A stretch of 64,000 nt of DNA from Microbotryomycetes sp. JL201 (taxonomy: Eukaryota > Basidiomycota > Microbotryomycetes). Positions within the stretch are counted from its first letter, which is position 1. Each line of letters begins with the position of its first letter. Below the pieces are notes generated by a model that made no database searches, was not told where the DNA came from, and saw only the letters and a list, made by a program, of their open reading frames with translations. Positions 37,090 through 48,660 of this stretch are shown here, piece after piece. Location: positions 65,735 to 129,734 of the forward strand of contig JAQYUZ010000038.1 in assembly GCA_033819885.1 (NCBI GenBank), in the 5' to 3' direction. The position numbers and the translations under genes were made by a program.

Positions 37090-38111
37090 ATGTCGACGGA
37101 CCCGCTGTCGTTGGCTGAGCTGAAAATATCGAGTGGTGACGAATCGGGCGCTCATGTTGGACGACAACGCATGCATGATGACGACAACGCGACGGCCAAC
37201 GATTCGACGACGACAGAGATCGCTGCAAGTCGTACGCAACGACGCATAGGCTACAGAAGGTACATCGGAGAAGATGTGAGCTGCATTTCACCCTGCAATC
37301 CTACAGCGCTACCCGTCTCGGAGGCAGAAACCAATCGACGCAAGGTTCACTGACATCATTTCGTGGATACGACGACACAAAGGACATTCCCGTCATCATG
37401 AGACTTGTAGATTCCGAGCTGAGCGAGCCTTACAACTGGTACACGTACAGATACTTTTTGCAAGATTGGTCAGTCCTCTATGCGTTTTGAGAAAGAGACT
37501 GCAAGTCATGCGAAAGAGGGAAATCATGGCTGACATGATTGTACGCTTGCAGGCCAAATTTGTGCTTTTTTGTCAGTTTGCGCCGGGTTGCAGCGAATTG
37601 ATAGACTGCTCGGGCTGAAAGTGGCGTTCAACGCAGGCTTACGACAAAGACACGAACCAAGACGTCGGCACAGTCTTGTGCAAGCAAGATGTACACCGAG
37701 ACAAGCTCAATAGAGGCTACCTGGCCATGTTGAGCGTCTCGAAACCCTACAGAGCAGCTGGCGTAGGTACGTAACGTCTTCTCTTCAACCGCGGTCAACT
37801 TTTGTTCTGACTGGTGCGTTGAAACAGCAACACAACTGGTCAGACTCGCGATTACTGAAATGGTAGCCAACGGCGCACAAGAAGTCGTTCTCGAAACCGA
37901 ATACGACAATGTTTCGGCACTCAAGTTTTACTCGAAACTCGGTTTCGTCAAAGAAAAGAGGCTGTACAGGTTTTATCTAAACGCAAAAGACGCTTTCAGG
38001 TTAAAACTCAAGCTGGAAAATGGACACGTGAAATTGTTTGATCGGGACGCGCGCGCAGCTAGACAGCTGGTCGAGAGTGCTTTGGAGCGGTCACGTCAAG
38101 ACGAGCGCTAA
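37090..38111 (+). CDS. MAK3: NatC catalytic subunit, N-alpha-acetyltransferase Naa30/Mak3
   Basis: GNAT enzyme that acetylates N-termini such as Met-Leu, Met-Ile and Met-Phe on nascent chains. After an N-terminal, Asp/Thr-rich lead (from ATG 37090), small exons give FRGYDDTKDIPVIMRLVDSELSEPYNWYTYRYFLQDW, then PNLCFF + AYDKDTNQDVGTVLCKQD, LNRGYLAMLSVSKPYRAAGVATQLV (acetyl-CoA loop, modified R/Q-x-x-G-x-G/A) and EVVLETEYDNVSALKFYSKLGFVKEKRLYRFYLNAKDAFRLKL, the diagnostic Mak3 block. The tail ends at 38111. Introns are at about 37468-37551, 37570-37637 and 37765-37827. How the first exon joins the domain is unclear: the splice near 37260-37345 has two in-frame solutions. Confidence 0.92.
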
Positions 38112-38469
38112 CGGCAACGGCCATGTTTCGGACCGTAATTGTGGTTTTAAATATTTGTTGTTGTTACATTGGTACAAGGTGTCTCGAAATACAAATACAA
38201 AAAGACTGCAGCCAGCCTTGCTAGCGAATGTTTGGCCTAGTTGAGCGCTCACACGCGTCAGGCAGCGAACGTTGGACGCTGCGTTGACGCACGTGCATGC
38301 CGATCGCCGTATGAGATCGCCTCTAACTAGCTTTGGATCGGATCGTAATCCCAAGTTTGACAGCCGGAATTCCGGTCCTATAGATGGCGAGAATTTTCGT
38401 TTTGCGTTTGAACCAATTCGCAGCAGTGATCTTCCATAAAGACATGTTCGAGCTTTTTGTTTCGTTTGA
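38112..38469. other. Intergenic region between convergent genes
   Basis: AT-richer stretch at 38130-38200 that probably serves as 3' UTR. No gene seen. Confidence 0.4.
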
Positions 38470-38811
38470 TTACCGCTTGTAGTGAAGAGCCTAACGAACC
38501 AAGGAACGATCAGCTTTCCGTCTCTCGGAGACGAGTATCAACCACAGTCCAAAGCTCACTTGAACGTCACCGGCACCATGTCGTTTGTTAAGTCTGTTGA
38601 TGACGTCCATGGCCGTCTCTCCAGGTTGAGGAACGCTTTCCGGTGCAGGCTCGACCAACTTTTTCAACAACCGAACAAACTTGGATGATGATTTTGTTGA
38701 ACCAGTCATTGGGTTGGTTGTGGCTGGTGTTGAGGTGTATCGAGGTGGAGCGGTGGATTGTGTCCAGTCAGACGCAAGCGACGAATACGAAGAGTTGGAT
38801 TGGTTCATCAT
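38470..38811 (-). CDS. Small unknown protein
   Basis: I do not recognise this gene. The frame from ATG 38811 (second Met at 38808) encodes about 100 residues: a Ser/Thr/Pro/Asn-rich N-terminal half, then a basic stretch KFVRLLKKLVEP and GETAMDVINRLNKRHGAGDVQ. A GTGAGC donor follows that Gln, and an acceptor about 60 bases on adds ALHYKR and a stop at 38470-38472; without splicing the frame runs to 38491. No signal peptide or membrane segment is seen. It may be a lineage-specific small protein; it lies downstream of TUP1 on the same strand. Confidence 0.4.
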
Positions 38812-39325
38812 TTTGGACGCGCGGGGGAGTTTTGGTATGGGTGTTTGGAGCGTGGTGATTGGTGTAAAAAGTAGAGAACAGAAACTGTTGCAGTAGTGTG
38901 AAGGAAAGAGAAGAGAGGCGGTCAGGTCGCTGCTGCATTTTATGCTCCTGCCTGGTTGCTTGATGACAGATCGAGTCACGCGCAACTCCGGCGGAGGTCC
39001 CGTTCGCGAGTCAGGTCGATCTCGAGATTGGAGCCAGCAAACGTTAGACGTAAGCAAGCTATTTCCGTCATTACTGTACACGGAATCAACAATCGAGTCA
39101 GACTGGAACGGATCAAGAGCGTGCAACTTGATTCATGCGGACGGAATACACGGCGGACTTGTCATCTGGGTTGTATGTATCTTTACAAACAATAGCGCTG
39201 AACATCCTCGACATCATTGCAGCACTTTGTCTTTGACGAGGAGAAACCTTTACTTTGTACAAGGATTGCCCCTCAACCGGGGCACAAAAGAGCAGAGCGG
39301 GAAGCGCCGGGCGTGACTCGACTGG
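38812..39325. other. Intergenic region between TUP1 3' end and the small gene
   Basis: No coding signal with family content. It probably holds the TUP1 3' UTR and the promoter of the small unknown gene. Confidence 0.4.
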
Positions 39326-42107
39326 TCAGATCCGCTCGTAGTGCCAGATCCGTGCAGACCAATCTCCACTGCCAGTCGCAACAAGGCCACCCTGTGCAGA
39401 CACTGCCACCGAAATGACTAGTGTGATTCCCAAATCCCAGTTGGTCAGCATGACCGGACGCCCGATGGATTTCCGCTCTCGTCAAGAGTCGACGTACCAG
39501 AGTTCTTGTGACCTTGCAACATGAATTGCGCCTTTGCTGTTCGAGGATCCCAGAACTGTCCGCTCAAAGTCAGCGCGGTCGTCGTGGACAATGGCACATT
39601 AGACTCGCCTGGACACCTCTGTCCTTTGAACCCGAGACGATCCAAGCTCCGTCGGGCGAAATATCGACCGACAAGACATAATCCTGCTCAAGTACGCGTC
39701 AGAGATCCTCTTGGTCAAAAGGTGTTTTCCGTCGTGCGGCTGTCGCACCTTGTGACCCTGCAACGTCGTCAAGCACGGTGTCCGATTGCCCTCACCGACT
39801 CCTGCTCCAGGATTTTCTTCAAGTTCTTTTTGAAACGCGACAATGTCCCACATTTTGAGCGTCTTGTCCAAGCTGCCAGAGACCAAAAATTTCCCATCTG
39901 GCGAGAACGCGACAGAGTAGACAGAGTCTTTGTGGCCTTTGAGCTTGTCCAACAATTTGCCAGTCTTGGCGTCCCAGATCCTGACAAACGTATCAAGCGA
40001 ACCTGCAGCCAAGAGTGTACCGTCTGGCGACATGACGACGGACGTGACGCCAGCGTCGATAGGACCGTTCTCGGCGACGGTCACGTCCTCGATCCCAAGC
40101 GAAAAGATGCAAGAGCCATTGTCCATGTCCCAAACTTTTGCAGTTCGGTCACCAGACCCAGACATGAGTCGTTTGCCATCGGGCGAGAACGCAAGTGAAT
40201 AGATTTCCGATTTATGTCCCTGGAACACTTTGGCGATGCGCTTTTGTGAAATGTTCCAAATCTGAGTATGCCGTTTCGTTGCGACTGGTCAGATACATTT
40301 ATCGAGTGATGCAACCATAAGAAGCAAAGACTGACTCGAATGATTCTGTCCTCGGAACCCGTCGCGAGCAGCTTGCCATCTGGACTGAACGACGCGCTCC
40401 GAATGTAGTTGTCTTGCTTTGACCCAGAAGTTTCGTCGACAAGTGTTCTAGGAAACCACAACCTTGAGCGATTGAACGTGCTCTTTTTGTTTAAAGCCAA
40501 CTTACGAGATCTTGGCACCCGTCTTTGTGTCGTACAAAGTCGTGTTACGGTTGCATCCCGTCGCCAAAGTCTTGCCATCCGGAGAGAAGCGAACACAGCA
40601 CACGACACTGCCACACATGCAAGAGTGTCAGCATAGACATTTCTTGTCCATTTTCTCTGTCCGACTGACGATTCGTGCACGAGCGTGTGAACGAGACCGA
40701 CGTCGAGCACACGTTTGACATTGGGGTTAAACATTGTCATCCAGTCGCTGCCTTCCTTTTTCAGGTCTCGCGTGACAGTCTCTGGATCGAATGCTTCGCC
40801 CATCTTTTCGTCCGTGTTTGCTGCTGCTGCTGCTGCCGCTGCTGACCGTGCTTCGGCCCCGGAGGCTGGTGACGCCGCGCTCTCTCTGGCCGGAGTCGAC
40901 AGCGATGGCAAAGCGCCATTCGTTGGCATAGGTGATGGTCGAGACCCTGGTCCTGTCGAAGACGGTCTCGAACCTGCATGACCGGCTGTTTGGTATTTCA
41001 GGGGTCAGCAGATTGTCCCGAACGAACAGAATGCTCTTGGCTGACCTTTGCTGACAGCGGCATGCCTTTCATCTTCGTCGGCTCTACTTCTCTTGCTTGG
41101 TCCGTCGCTGTCCCTCGCGTGTTCGCCGCCGTACAAGTGTGCGAGGCCGTGGCCGATAGATGGAATCGCGTGCGACGACGTCGGTCTCTGTCCTGTTGCC
41201 GAGCTAATCGGCGGCAATGTCGGTCGTGGATGCGAGGATGACGCTCCGGGTGTGGAGGGTGCGCCATTGTGGCCCGCGAGCGGTCTGCCTGCGTCGACCT
41301 GTTGCCTCAGACGGACGACCTCGTCTTGAAGCCGACTGTTTTCCTCTTGCAAGCTGCGCCCGAGTATCGTATGCATCAATCAGTAGAGAGTAGTCCCAAG
41401 TTGCGCCGAGGGCGTGCGTGTTTGCACACTCACGCTCGCTTGTCTTCGTGGTGTTTGCGTTCGAGGTCGTACGACATTGCCCGCATCGCGTTCAGTTCGT
41501 TCGAGTGGTGGCTGACTGTGAGCGGGGTCAAGACATCATCAGTGTTCGTGTTGATCGCGCGGTCTGTCGATCGATTCGCTTGTTGCTTACTGATTTGCTC
41601 GTATTCTTCGCGCTGCTGCCTCAGGCTGGTCGACTCTTGCGCGACTTGGTCAAACTCTGCCTTTACGAACTCGAGCAAATCGTTGAGCCTTGCCGTGTGA
41701 GGGTGTGCTGCCGCTTGCTGCTGTTGCTGCTGTTGTTGCATGACGGCGCCAGGTGGGGGCAGCCTCCCGCCGCCCCCGCCCGACTCGCCGCCCGCCGCGC
41801 CTGATGCATGTAGCACGGACGGTGGTGGCGGTGGCGCCAAGACTGAGCCCGGCGGAGGAGGCGGCGGCGGCGGTAGCTGTTGGGCGACGGTGCTGGCGGG
41901 TGGGATGCCGTTGGCGCCAGGCATGATGGGCGGCAGCGTCTGGCCCTGGGCGCCTACACCGCCAGACGGCGTCCCAGCTACCGGTGGCCGTCCTCCTGAT
42001 CCGTCCGCTGCCGCTGAGCCAAAGAGCGGTGACGGGACGGGCAGGGGCGGCGGCGGAGCGTGGCCGTGGCCGTGCCCGAGCGGCCGGTGTTCGTACACGC
42101 GAGACAT
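39326..42107 (-). CDS. TUP1: Tup1-family WD40 transcriptional corepressor
   Basis: Partner of Ssn6/Cyc8 in global gene repression. The start at 42107 ([13 protein letters not shown]) leads into a Pro/Gly-rich region and a polyglutamine run (8 Gln, 41716-41739). Next comes the tetramerisation helix [16 protein letters not shown] (about 41690), and across an intron the [22 protein letters not shown] helix continues. A Ser/Pro linker ends in the conserved [25 protein letters not shown]. Seven WD repeats follow, including [91 protein letters not shown] and a last blade ending [11 protein letters not shown] at 39326. Several short introns fall inside the propeller. A long antisense frame over the Pro/Gln region is an artefact of composition. 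Confidence 0.95.
41716..41739 (-). repeat. Polyglutamine (CAA/CAG) tract in TUP1
   Basis: Eight Gln codons of mixed CAA/CAG type, next to long Pro and Gly runs (41755-41880). It is typical low-complexity sequence of fungal Tup1 N-termini and likely length-polymorphic. Confidence 0.8.
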
Positions 42108-42625
42108 CAAGCAGAGCCCCGTGTACAAGAGCTTGCCTCTTCCTTGTCCCTCTCTTGTGCCCTGTACGCTTGCGGGTAGCAAGAACGCGTCTCTGCCAAA
42201 GGGGACGGCGGCGGGCAAGACGCACGATTCAAAGTTGAGCGTGCGCGCGCGCAAGAGTGCGTGCGTGCGTCCTGACCCCCGCAGCATGCAACTCGCGCCT
42301 GGCATCAAACACCGTTCAAATCGAACAAATGCTGCTAGCCACGCCAATTCATCTCCATTCAACTCGACTCGACTCGTGTACCAAAACCATCGTTTCTCGG
42401 TTTCGCCTTTTTTTGCGCCGATCTCAAACGCCGATCAACTAAGCAGCAGTCCCGACGACTGCGCACTCCATTTCAAGTCAATCATCATTACGCAGAAACA
42501 CGAATCGTCTCGAAAATTCATTCACTCGGTTCTACCCTCAAACTTATTGACCTTTTTTAATGCTGATTGTAAAACGTTTAAAAAAAGGTAAAGGCCGAGC
42601 GCCAGCGTTTCCGATCTCGTCTGAT
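42108..42625. other. TUP1 promoter and SEC24 3' region
   Basis: About 520 bases without a supported gene. An alternating GCGC/GTGC tract at 42240-42270 is notable for composition only. Confidence 0.4.
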
Positions 42626-44377
42626 CTAGAACGACTTGTCGTTGACCTTGTCCTTGAGTTGGCCGAGCCATTGGTTGTAAGAAGGCAAATTATCGATTCG
42701 GTCTTCGATCAACAAACTCAATGCCCATTGCCTCAAAGCTGCGTCACCGTCTTCCTTGACAACGTAAAGGTGTGGCTAAACACAATAAAGGAAACGAGAA
42801 TGAGTGATCGGTCGACTTTCTGAAACGGTACAACACACATCCTCAAACTCACATAGTAAGGACCTCTTCTCATTTCTCTAACCTTGCCGACAATGGCATT
42901 GACCCTTTGAGAGAACGCATTCTCCAACACTGGCAAAGTCATCTTGCCACTCCTCAATTCACCATAATTTGGCAAATCAAACACGTCCAAAACAAGTTGA
43001 GGTACAGCGTCACGACCGAGCCAAAGGAAAATGTTTTGACCGTCGTCGATCAAAAACAAACCATGTCGTTCCAGTCGTTCGCTCGACAACGGTAACGGAG
43101 TAGGCAAAATCACGCCTCGATCAGAAATCGTGCCACACTGTTGATCCGAACGTCTTCCACCGTCAGCAGGTTTGGGAAAACAGCAAACGCTGCGAGCACA
43201 AACGCACCTCTTTGGGCATGTTGTGCAGAGAATAAAACACGGGGTGCAAGTACGGCAACAATTGCTGCGACGGCAACGTCGTCAACAGCGCCTGCGCGTA
43301 CGCCCTCAGATCAGAAGGAATCATAGTGCTCTGTCGCAAGCCAATCTGTCGTACACGACCACGAAAAAAAAAAAAGTCAGCGCGCTGCCCGCCTGATTGA
43401 TCCCGTAATCACATCCAAGCAACGAATCAAGCACTCACATGTTTGAGCAGACCGAGCATCAAGAGAGGGAAAAATTTCATGTTTTCGGCAACGACCAGTT
43501 GCGGACTCGGCCCGTTACCCGTGCTCGTCATCGTTGCCTTGTACGTTCCCAAAATGTCCACAACCTTGTTGATGACGGCATCACGAGCGTCTTCAAGTTT
43601 ACTTTGCATAGAACGTTCGACGGCCTTGTTGGCCAACAATGTCGCCATGGCGACCGTGTCAACTGACCCATACAGCTCAGAGATGGACGTCGTCGTCGGC
43701 AACGCCGTCGTAATCACTCGAATCCTTCTTTCTCCGAAACAAGTGGTGTGCAGCACAGCAGTTTGGAACACGACGAAAGGCGCGCTGAGCGGGTCTTCGA
43801 TTTGGACCTCGATCGCGTACGACTGGTCCATCGGCACCGCCGCGAGCGACAACAAGTCTGTCGACCTAACGAAAAAGTTGCCATGGAAAGCAGACATGCG
43901 GATACCTTTCGAAGCTCGGACGCGCATGACAGCCTCGAGTGCGATCGGGTCGGCGACAACCGTTCCAAATTCGTGAGCAAACTTGAGAGCGTCCTCGGAC
44001 CTTGCAGCGTTGAACGAAGGATAAAAGTAGGTCTGTCCGCCAGTGTATCTTGGCAATCCGCCTGTTGAATCGCGATTAGAAACACGTTTGCGAATTCTGA
44101 GCATGACGAGACTCACTCAGTGTCGCAACGTCCGTGTACGCTGAACTAAACAACCACATGTCGACCGAGACCTGACTTCTTGAGCATTCGATCGCAAAGC
44201 TCTTGTAGAAGCCAGTCTGAGGTTGCAAAAGCGCAGACTCTTTCGACGTGCCAAGCGCCTTGCTGTCTTCACGGTTTTTCAAAGCGCCTGGACCGATGTT
44301 CGGCAAAGTCGCCGACAGCACCATGATCTTGCCTCCGACGTGAGACTGCAAGCAAAGAGAACATTTGAGCTCCTCTG

Positions 44378-44411
<34 letters not shown>

Positions 44412-46856
44412 TTTGTCGCGCTCAAGACCAACTGACCACCAACTTGAATGCCGACTGCAGAGCGGCGCCAAGAGCGTGCCCGACATTGTGAGTCTCTTTA
44501 AACATGTCGCTCAACCTTGACAATAAGCTTTCGATCGCAGGTTTGGCCTCTGTCAAGTTGACGAGAATGTCGGACGGTTTCGGCAAAAACACGTCGTCCA
44601 AGTCGCCAACGACAAGCATGGCCGGTTCTGTCGCGCCGACAGGCAAAGTGAAAAAATGAAGGCTAGAATCGACGGCGATGATCGATACTTTTGTCCGACT
44701 GTCTTCGTTCGGCAACCGGTCGAGGCTCTCGAGCAGCGTGCGAGCGGCTGTGGCGACCATTCCCGAAGAGATGGCAGAATACGACACGTCAATGACAAAG
44801 ACGTATGTTGGCGGCTGCGGTGGTCGAACCTGTGAGGCGGCCAGTTGTCAGGATTCACTAAAGGGCGCCATCGACCTCGATCTCAGATCAGACTTGCCAT
44901 GTACTCTGTCGGAGCGACAAACTCGACAATCGAGCTGTTGAGTTCAGCTCGCTGGTACCTGTCTGCGGGCGCATTCTTCTCCTGGTCCCAATCAAACATT
45001 TGAGGGACCTCATTGGACAGGTTGCACATGCAGCACTTCCATCGTTGTCCGCCTTCAATGAACGTGACGTAAGGGTTGATGTAGGTCCGGCATCGACGGC
45101 AGCGAGCAATGACTGTATCCGACACGACCGGAACTTCAGCCTGAACATCGGAATCGCGGGTGATTTTTGTTTCTTGTGTCAGCGATCGTTTCAAACTCTT
45201 TTTGGTTTCAAGGTCACTCACGTCACCCGGCTTGAGACTTCGGTATGGCGTGATGACCAGCGCCAGTGGCAGTTTCGACTTTTGCAACAAGGAATTTGTG
45301 CACGGCACGGCATTCAAAGTTGATCGCTGATAGGTCGGGTCTGAATTGCGCGTCTCGCTCTCGGAGAATGAGGCCTGAGTCAATGAGCGCGAATGTCAAT
45401 CAACGGTCGCAAGCTCAAACTCATTCGTGGTCAAACTCACATTTGGAGGCAAATTAATCGGAGGTGGCTGCAATTGCATAAGCTCGGCGGGATGCAGGGG
45501 CAAGTTGATCAAGTTTGTCGTTGTCGGGGCAATCGTTTGCTTGACGCCGCCAGCGCCACCAACGTTCATTTGGCCAAATTGATTTGTCATGTTTTGCATC
45601 TGGCCGCCAACACTGTTTGAGGCCGCTGCCTGGCCGCCTTGGAACGGCGGAATAGGTTGCAGGCCAGCAGGGTTCGGCTGAGCGAAACCTGCGTTCGGTT
45701 GCTGCTGCGATCCGGGCATTTGACCCGGCGAGAACAGCTGGTCCGGCGGCTGAGCCCCATTGACGGGTGAAAAGAATTGCTGAGACTGTGTATGTGCATG
45801 ACCCGATACGGGCGCTCCCGCGGTGCCGTCTCCCGCAATGTAAGCGGCAGTGTTTGCGGCGTACCGTCTTCTTGTTCTTGACGGGACTCCTGCCGTCTGT
45901 GGCGCACCACCCTGCTGATGTTGCGACTGCGGTTGCTGTTGCTGTTGCGGTGGCGGGCTCATCGGATTGGGCCCGCCCGGTGCATGCGGAGCGGGCGAGC
46001 GTAACGGGTGCTCTGCAATCGGCGGCGTAGCCGAGTTGCCCGCAAACGGCGGAATGTTTGGGACGCCTGGTCTAGGTGCAGGTGCTCCATTCTGTGCTCC
46101 TGCAGCTCCTGACCCAGGAAAGTGGTTTTGCATCGGGGGAATGCCCATTCGCCCTCCTGCCGGGGGCGGCCCGCCTCTGAACGGTTGCGCCGGGCCATTC
46201 ATCCTCATCGGACCGCCTGGACCGTTCTGAAATTGAGGTTGACCGAATGAGGGTTGCTGAGGTGGGAATGGGCCGGAGATTGATGCATGAACGCCATGAC
46301 CGCGCCTGATGGGCCTGTTGGGCGACCCCAGCGGCTGGTCCGACATCGGAAAGTTGAACTGCCGTCGACCGGTGCTTGTTTCTGTTTGTTCGGGTATGTC
46401 AGTACAAGTCCGTGCGCTTGAACGGACAAGCGAGTCGTTGGGCGCGAATTGCGTGCGCGCGACGTGACTGTCAGAGCAACGACGCCAGGAGCAGAGGGCT
46501 GCTGCGTCTGCTCGCCGGGCAGTCGCTCGATACGAATGCGTGCTCAGGCGTTTCGCTTGCTGGACTCGGCTCGACCTCGTCCAATGTCGCGCATGCCGCT
46601 GTGCGCCGCGTGGTTTGTTGCTCACCAATGAATGCATGTCGTCCAACTTGCGGATCCCTGTAGTCGAGATCAAGGGGGAGAATGATGAAAGAGACAAGGA
46701 CAAAGCCAGCGTCAGCCGAGAGTTGCTTTGGAATGGCAGGCACGTCAGTGACGACGGCCCGCGCCTCTATCCAACTGACCATTGTGCCTGCCAACCAGGC
46801 GGCAAGGGAGGATGAGGCAAGCTCTGGCTCTGGTTGCGCTGAACCGGAGCTTGCAT
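42626..46856 (-). CDS. SEC24: COPII cargo adaptor Sec24 with an N-terminal WW-like domain
   Basis: Binds cargo and Sec23 in the COPII coat at ER exit sites. From about 46320 a Pro/Gln/Gly-rich region leads to the classical parts: zinc finger CRRC...CCMC (about 45100-45020), trunk domain with [16 protein letters not shown] (across an intron near 44800) and [22 protein letters not shown], then [16 protein letters not shown], the beta-barrel and helical domains, and a gelsolin-like end with [13 protein letters not shown]. After the last intron come [11 protein letters not shown] and KDKVNDKSF, with the stop at 42626-42628. An internal ATG at 46346 would give an ordinary Sec24 start. However, three upstream exons join in frame to it: 46856-46780, a 32-nt exon 46657-46626, and 46381 onward. 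They encode a WW-like fold (W22, W26-DP, F35-I, F45, P48). One intron contains a T32 run on the sense strand. Confidence 0.93.
44378..44409. repeat. A32/T32 homopolymer in a SEC24 intron
   Basis: Thirty-two consecutive A on the plus strand (T on the SEC24 sense strand) between a donor near 44437 and an acceptor near 44347. It probably acts as an unusually long pyrimidine tract; assembly length may be imprecise. Confidence 0.9.
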
Positions 46857-47412
46857 GGCTCCGCACGCGGTCGCTTCGCGGCAGGTCACCAACCCAAGTC
46901 GTATGCGCAGCAGTCCGGACAACCGTCTGTTCGAATAAGCTGTGCGAGATCGATTGCCAGTCCCATAGACTCGGGTGATACTATTAAGCTTTTGTGTGTC
47001 GATTATGCTGTCCGCTTCTGCATCGTGATCACGAAAATGTCTAGCGGAAATTCTAGTTTGCGCATGCCACGTCAAATTTACCAGCTCAGCCGGCAACAAG
47101 CTCATTTGCTTCTTTGAATGGGTCAGAGTGCTCTGAGCCTTCGATAACTTGCATGTGCGCAAAGATGTGAACCCTGGCGACAGTGCCACTAGTTCGCCTT
47201 GCAGTACTCCCGTCATTTCGACTAGCAACGAGACCTCAGCCAGCTTCTCGCAGAGCTAAGATCTCGAGGGGGGAGGCTTTCACTAGAAAGGAAGGGAAGG
47301 TGAAGCCAGGAGGGTGCTCGAATCAGAGTGCCGCGCTCGTGCCGCCGCCATCAATACTGTACAATTGCTTAGAATGCAAAGCGACCACGATGCATCACGT
47401 GACAGCTGTACT
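46857..47412. other. SEC24 promoter and SEC62 3' region
   Basis: No supported gene in about 555 bases. A TCACGTGA palindrome lies at about 47396-47403, close to the SEC62 stop and far from the SEC24 start. Confidence 0.4.
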
Positions 47413-48483
47413 CTACTGTTCGTCGTCCTGGATTTCGACAATCTTTGGCGCACCGCTTGCCAAGTCTGCCGGCTCGGACTTGTTCTTTTTGGACTTGCCA
47501 GCGCCGTCACTTGCACCGCTGCTGTTCTTGTCACTCTTTTTCCTGCTTGAAGACTTTTCTTTTTTGCTCTTTTTCGGGGGCGGTACGTCCCAAGACCACA
47601 GAGGAATGAACGACTCGACCTGACGACATATGAAAAAATCACGTGAGCCTGGCTCAGCTTTGTTATTCGAGCAATTGGAGTCAAGAGCTTACGAAGCCGA
47701 CGTCTGCAAACAAGTTTGGAAAGATCCAAATGCCTGGCCTGACTGCGACGACCGTAACGAGCCAAACAATCAACCTGACAATAGCCATTCCGAAAAATAC
47801 TCCAATCAAGCCGAGAACGGCTATGCTCAGGTACCATACTCCGACTCTCATCTTTGTCGGCCACAGTGGAAACATGACGGCTGCAAGCACGCAAACGACC
47901 ATGGCGAACGCCAGCAGCAACTGAGTCGTCTGGTTTGCGTCGATCAGCCACACGTAGAATTCTTCTGGTGCAAACAATTGCTCTGGAATGATTTGGACGT
48001 GTTTCGGTGAGCCAGAGCCTGAGCTCGGTGGACCTCGAGCGATGCGCAGAAAGAAGGCGTGTTGATTGAGCTTTGACATGACGTCCTGGGCTTGTTCATC
48101 AGATTCGACAGTGACAGTGGATTTTAGTTTGGCAAATGCGGGCGACCGGAGTGCTTTGATGGCCGATTTGCCTGTCGAGCGCCGAGGCGTGTGTCAGAGC
48201 GGGCGACCGCGAGACGGAGTAACAGTGGAGAGGATGGTTTGCTCACCTTTGAAATAGTCGACACGTTTGCCGCCGAGGACGCCCGTCTTGAGCTTGATGC
48301 CCGACTTTGTCGTACGCAGGAATTGGGCGAGCGCCTTGAGCTCGGCTGTGGGGCAGACAAATGCCGTACCAAGGCTCACGTCAGATAGCGTTAGAGTGTG
48401 CAGATGCTAGAGTGTGGTGGCAGATGTCACACGGGGTCGGAGTGATCTGACTGACGTGGTGCCTTTGCCTGTGCGTCTTCCAT
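47413..48483 (-). CDS. SEC62: Sec62, ER post-translational translocon subunit
   Basis: Membrane protein of the Sec62/Sec63 complex that passes finished polypeptides to the Sec61 channel. The start at 48483 (MEDAQAKAP) splices to ELKALAQFLRTTKSGIKLKTGVLGGKRVDYFKG, the cytosolic Sec62 domain. Next exons give AFAKLKSTVTVESDEQAQDVMSKLNQHAFFLR. Two hydrophobic segments (LLLAFAMVVCVLAAVMFPLW and YLSIAVLGLIGVFFGMAIVRLIVWLV) form the hairpin. After another intron, SFIPLWSWDVPP and a Lys/Ser-rich cytosolic tail end DDEQ at 47413. Length and layout are normal for fungi. It is divergent from CND1, with 177 bases between start codons. Confidence 0.93.
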
Positions 48484-48660
48484 GATCAAGTGTGCGAGGG
48501 TGGGAGTGGGTGCCTTTGAAGCTGCGCAACAGTGTTCTGCCAAGCAGAAAAGAGGATTGCCGAGCCTTTGATGGCGACGTGGGCAGGAACAGGACCGGAG
48601 CGTGAAAGTGTGCGCGGCTCGAGCTCTGTCCCATCCATCCAACGCCCCGCCCCCGCCGCC

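Noticed and set aside
41740-42591. Plus-strand frame of 283 codons opposite TUP1
   Set aside because: It lies over Pro/Gln/Gly codon runs whose complement lacks stops. It encodes only low-complexity Pro/Gly and has no family content, while TUP1 on the other strand is certain.
46347-46703. SEC24 start at 46703 by unspliced upstream extension of its frame
   Set aside because: The unspliced extension is Arg/Ser-rich without family content, whereas splicing at 46382-46625 and 46658-46779 gives a coherent WW-like domain.
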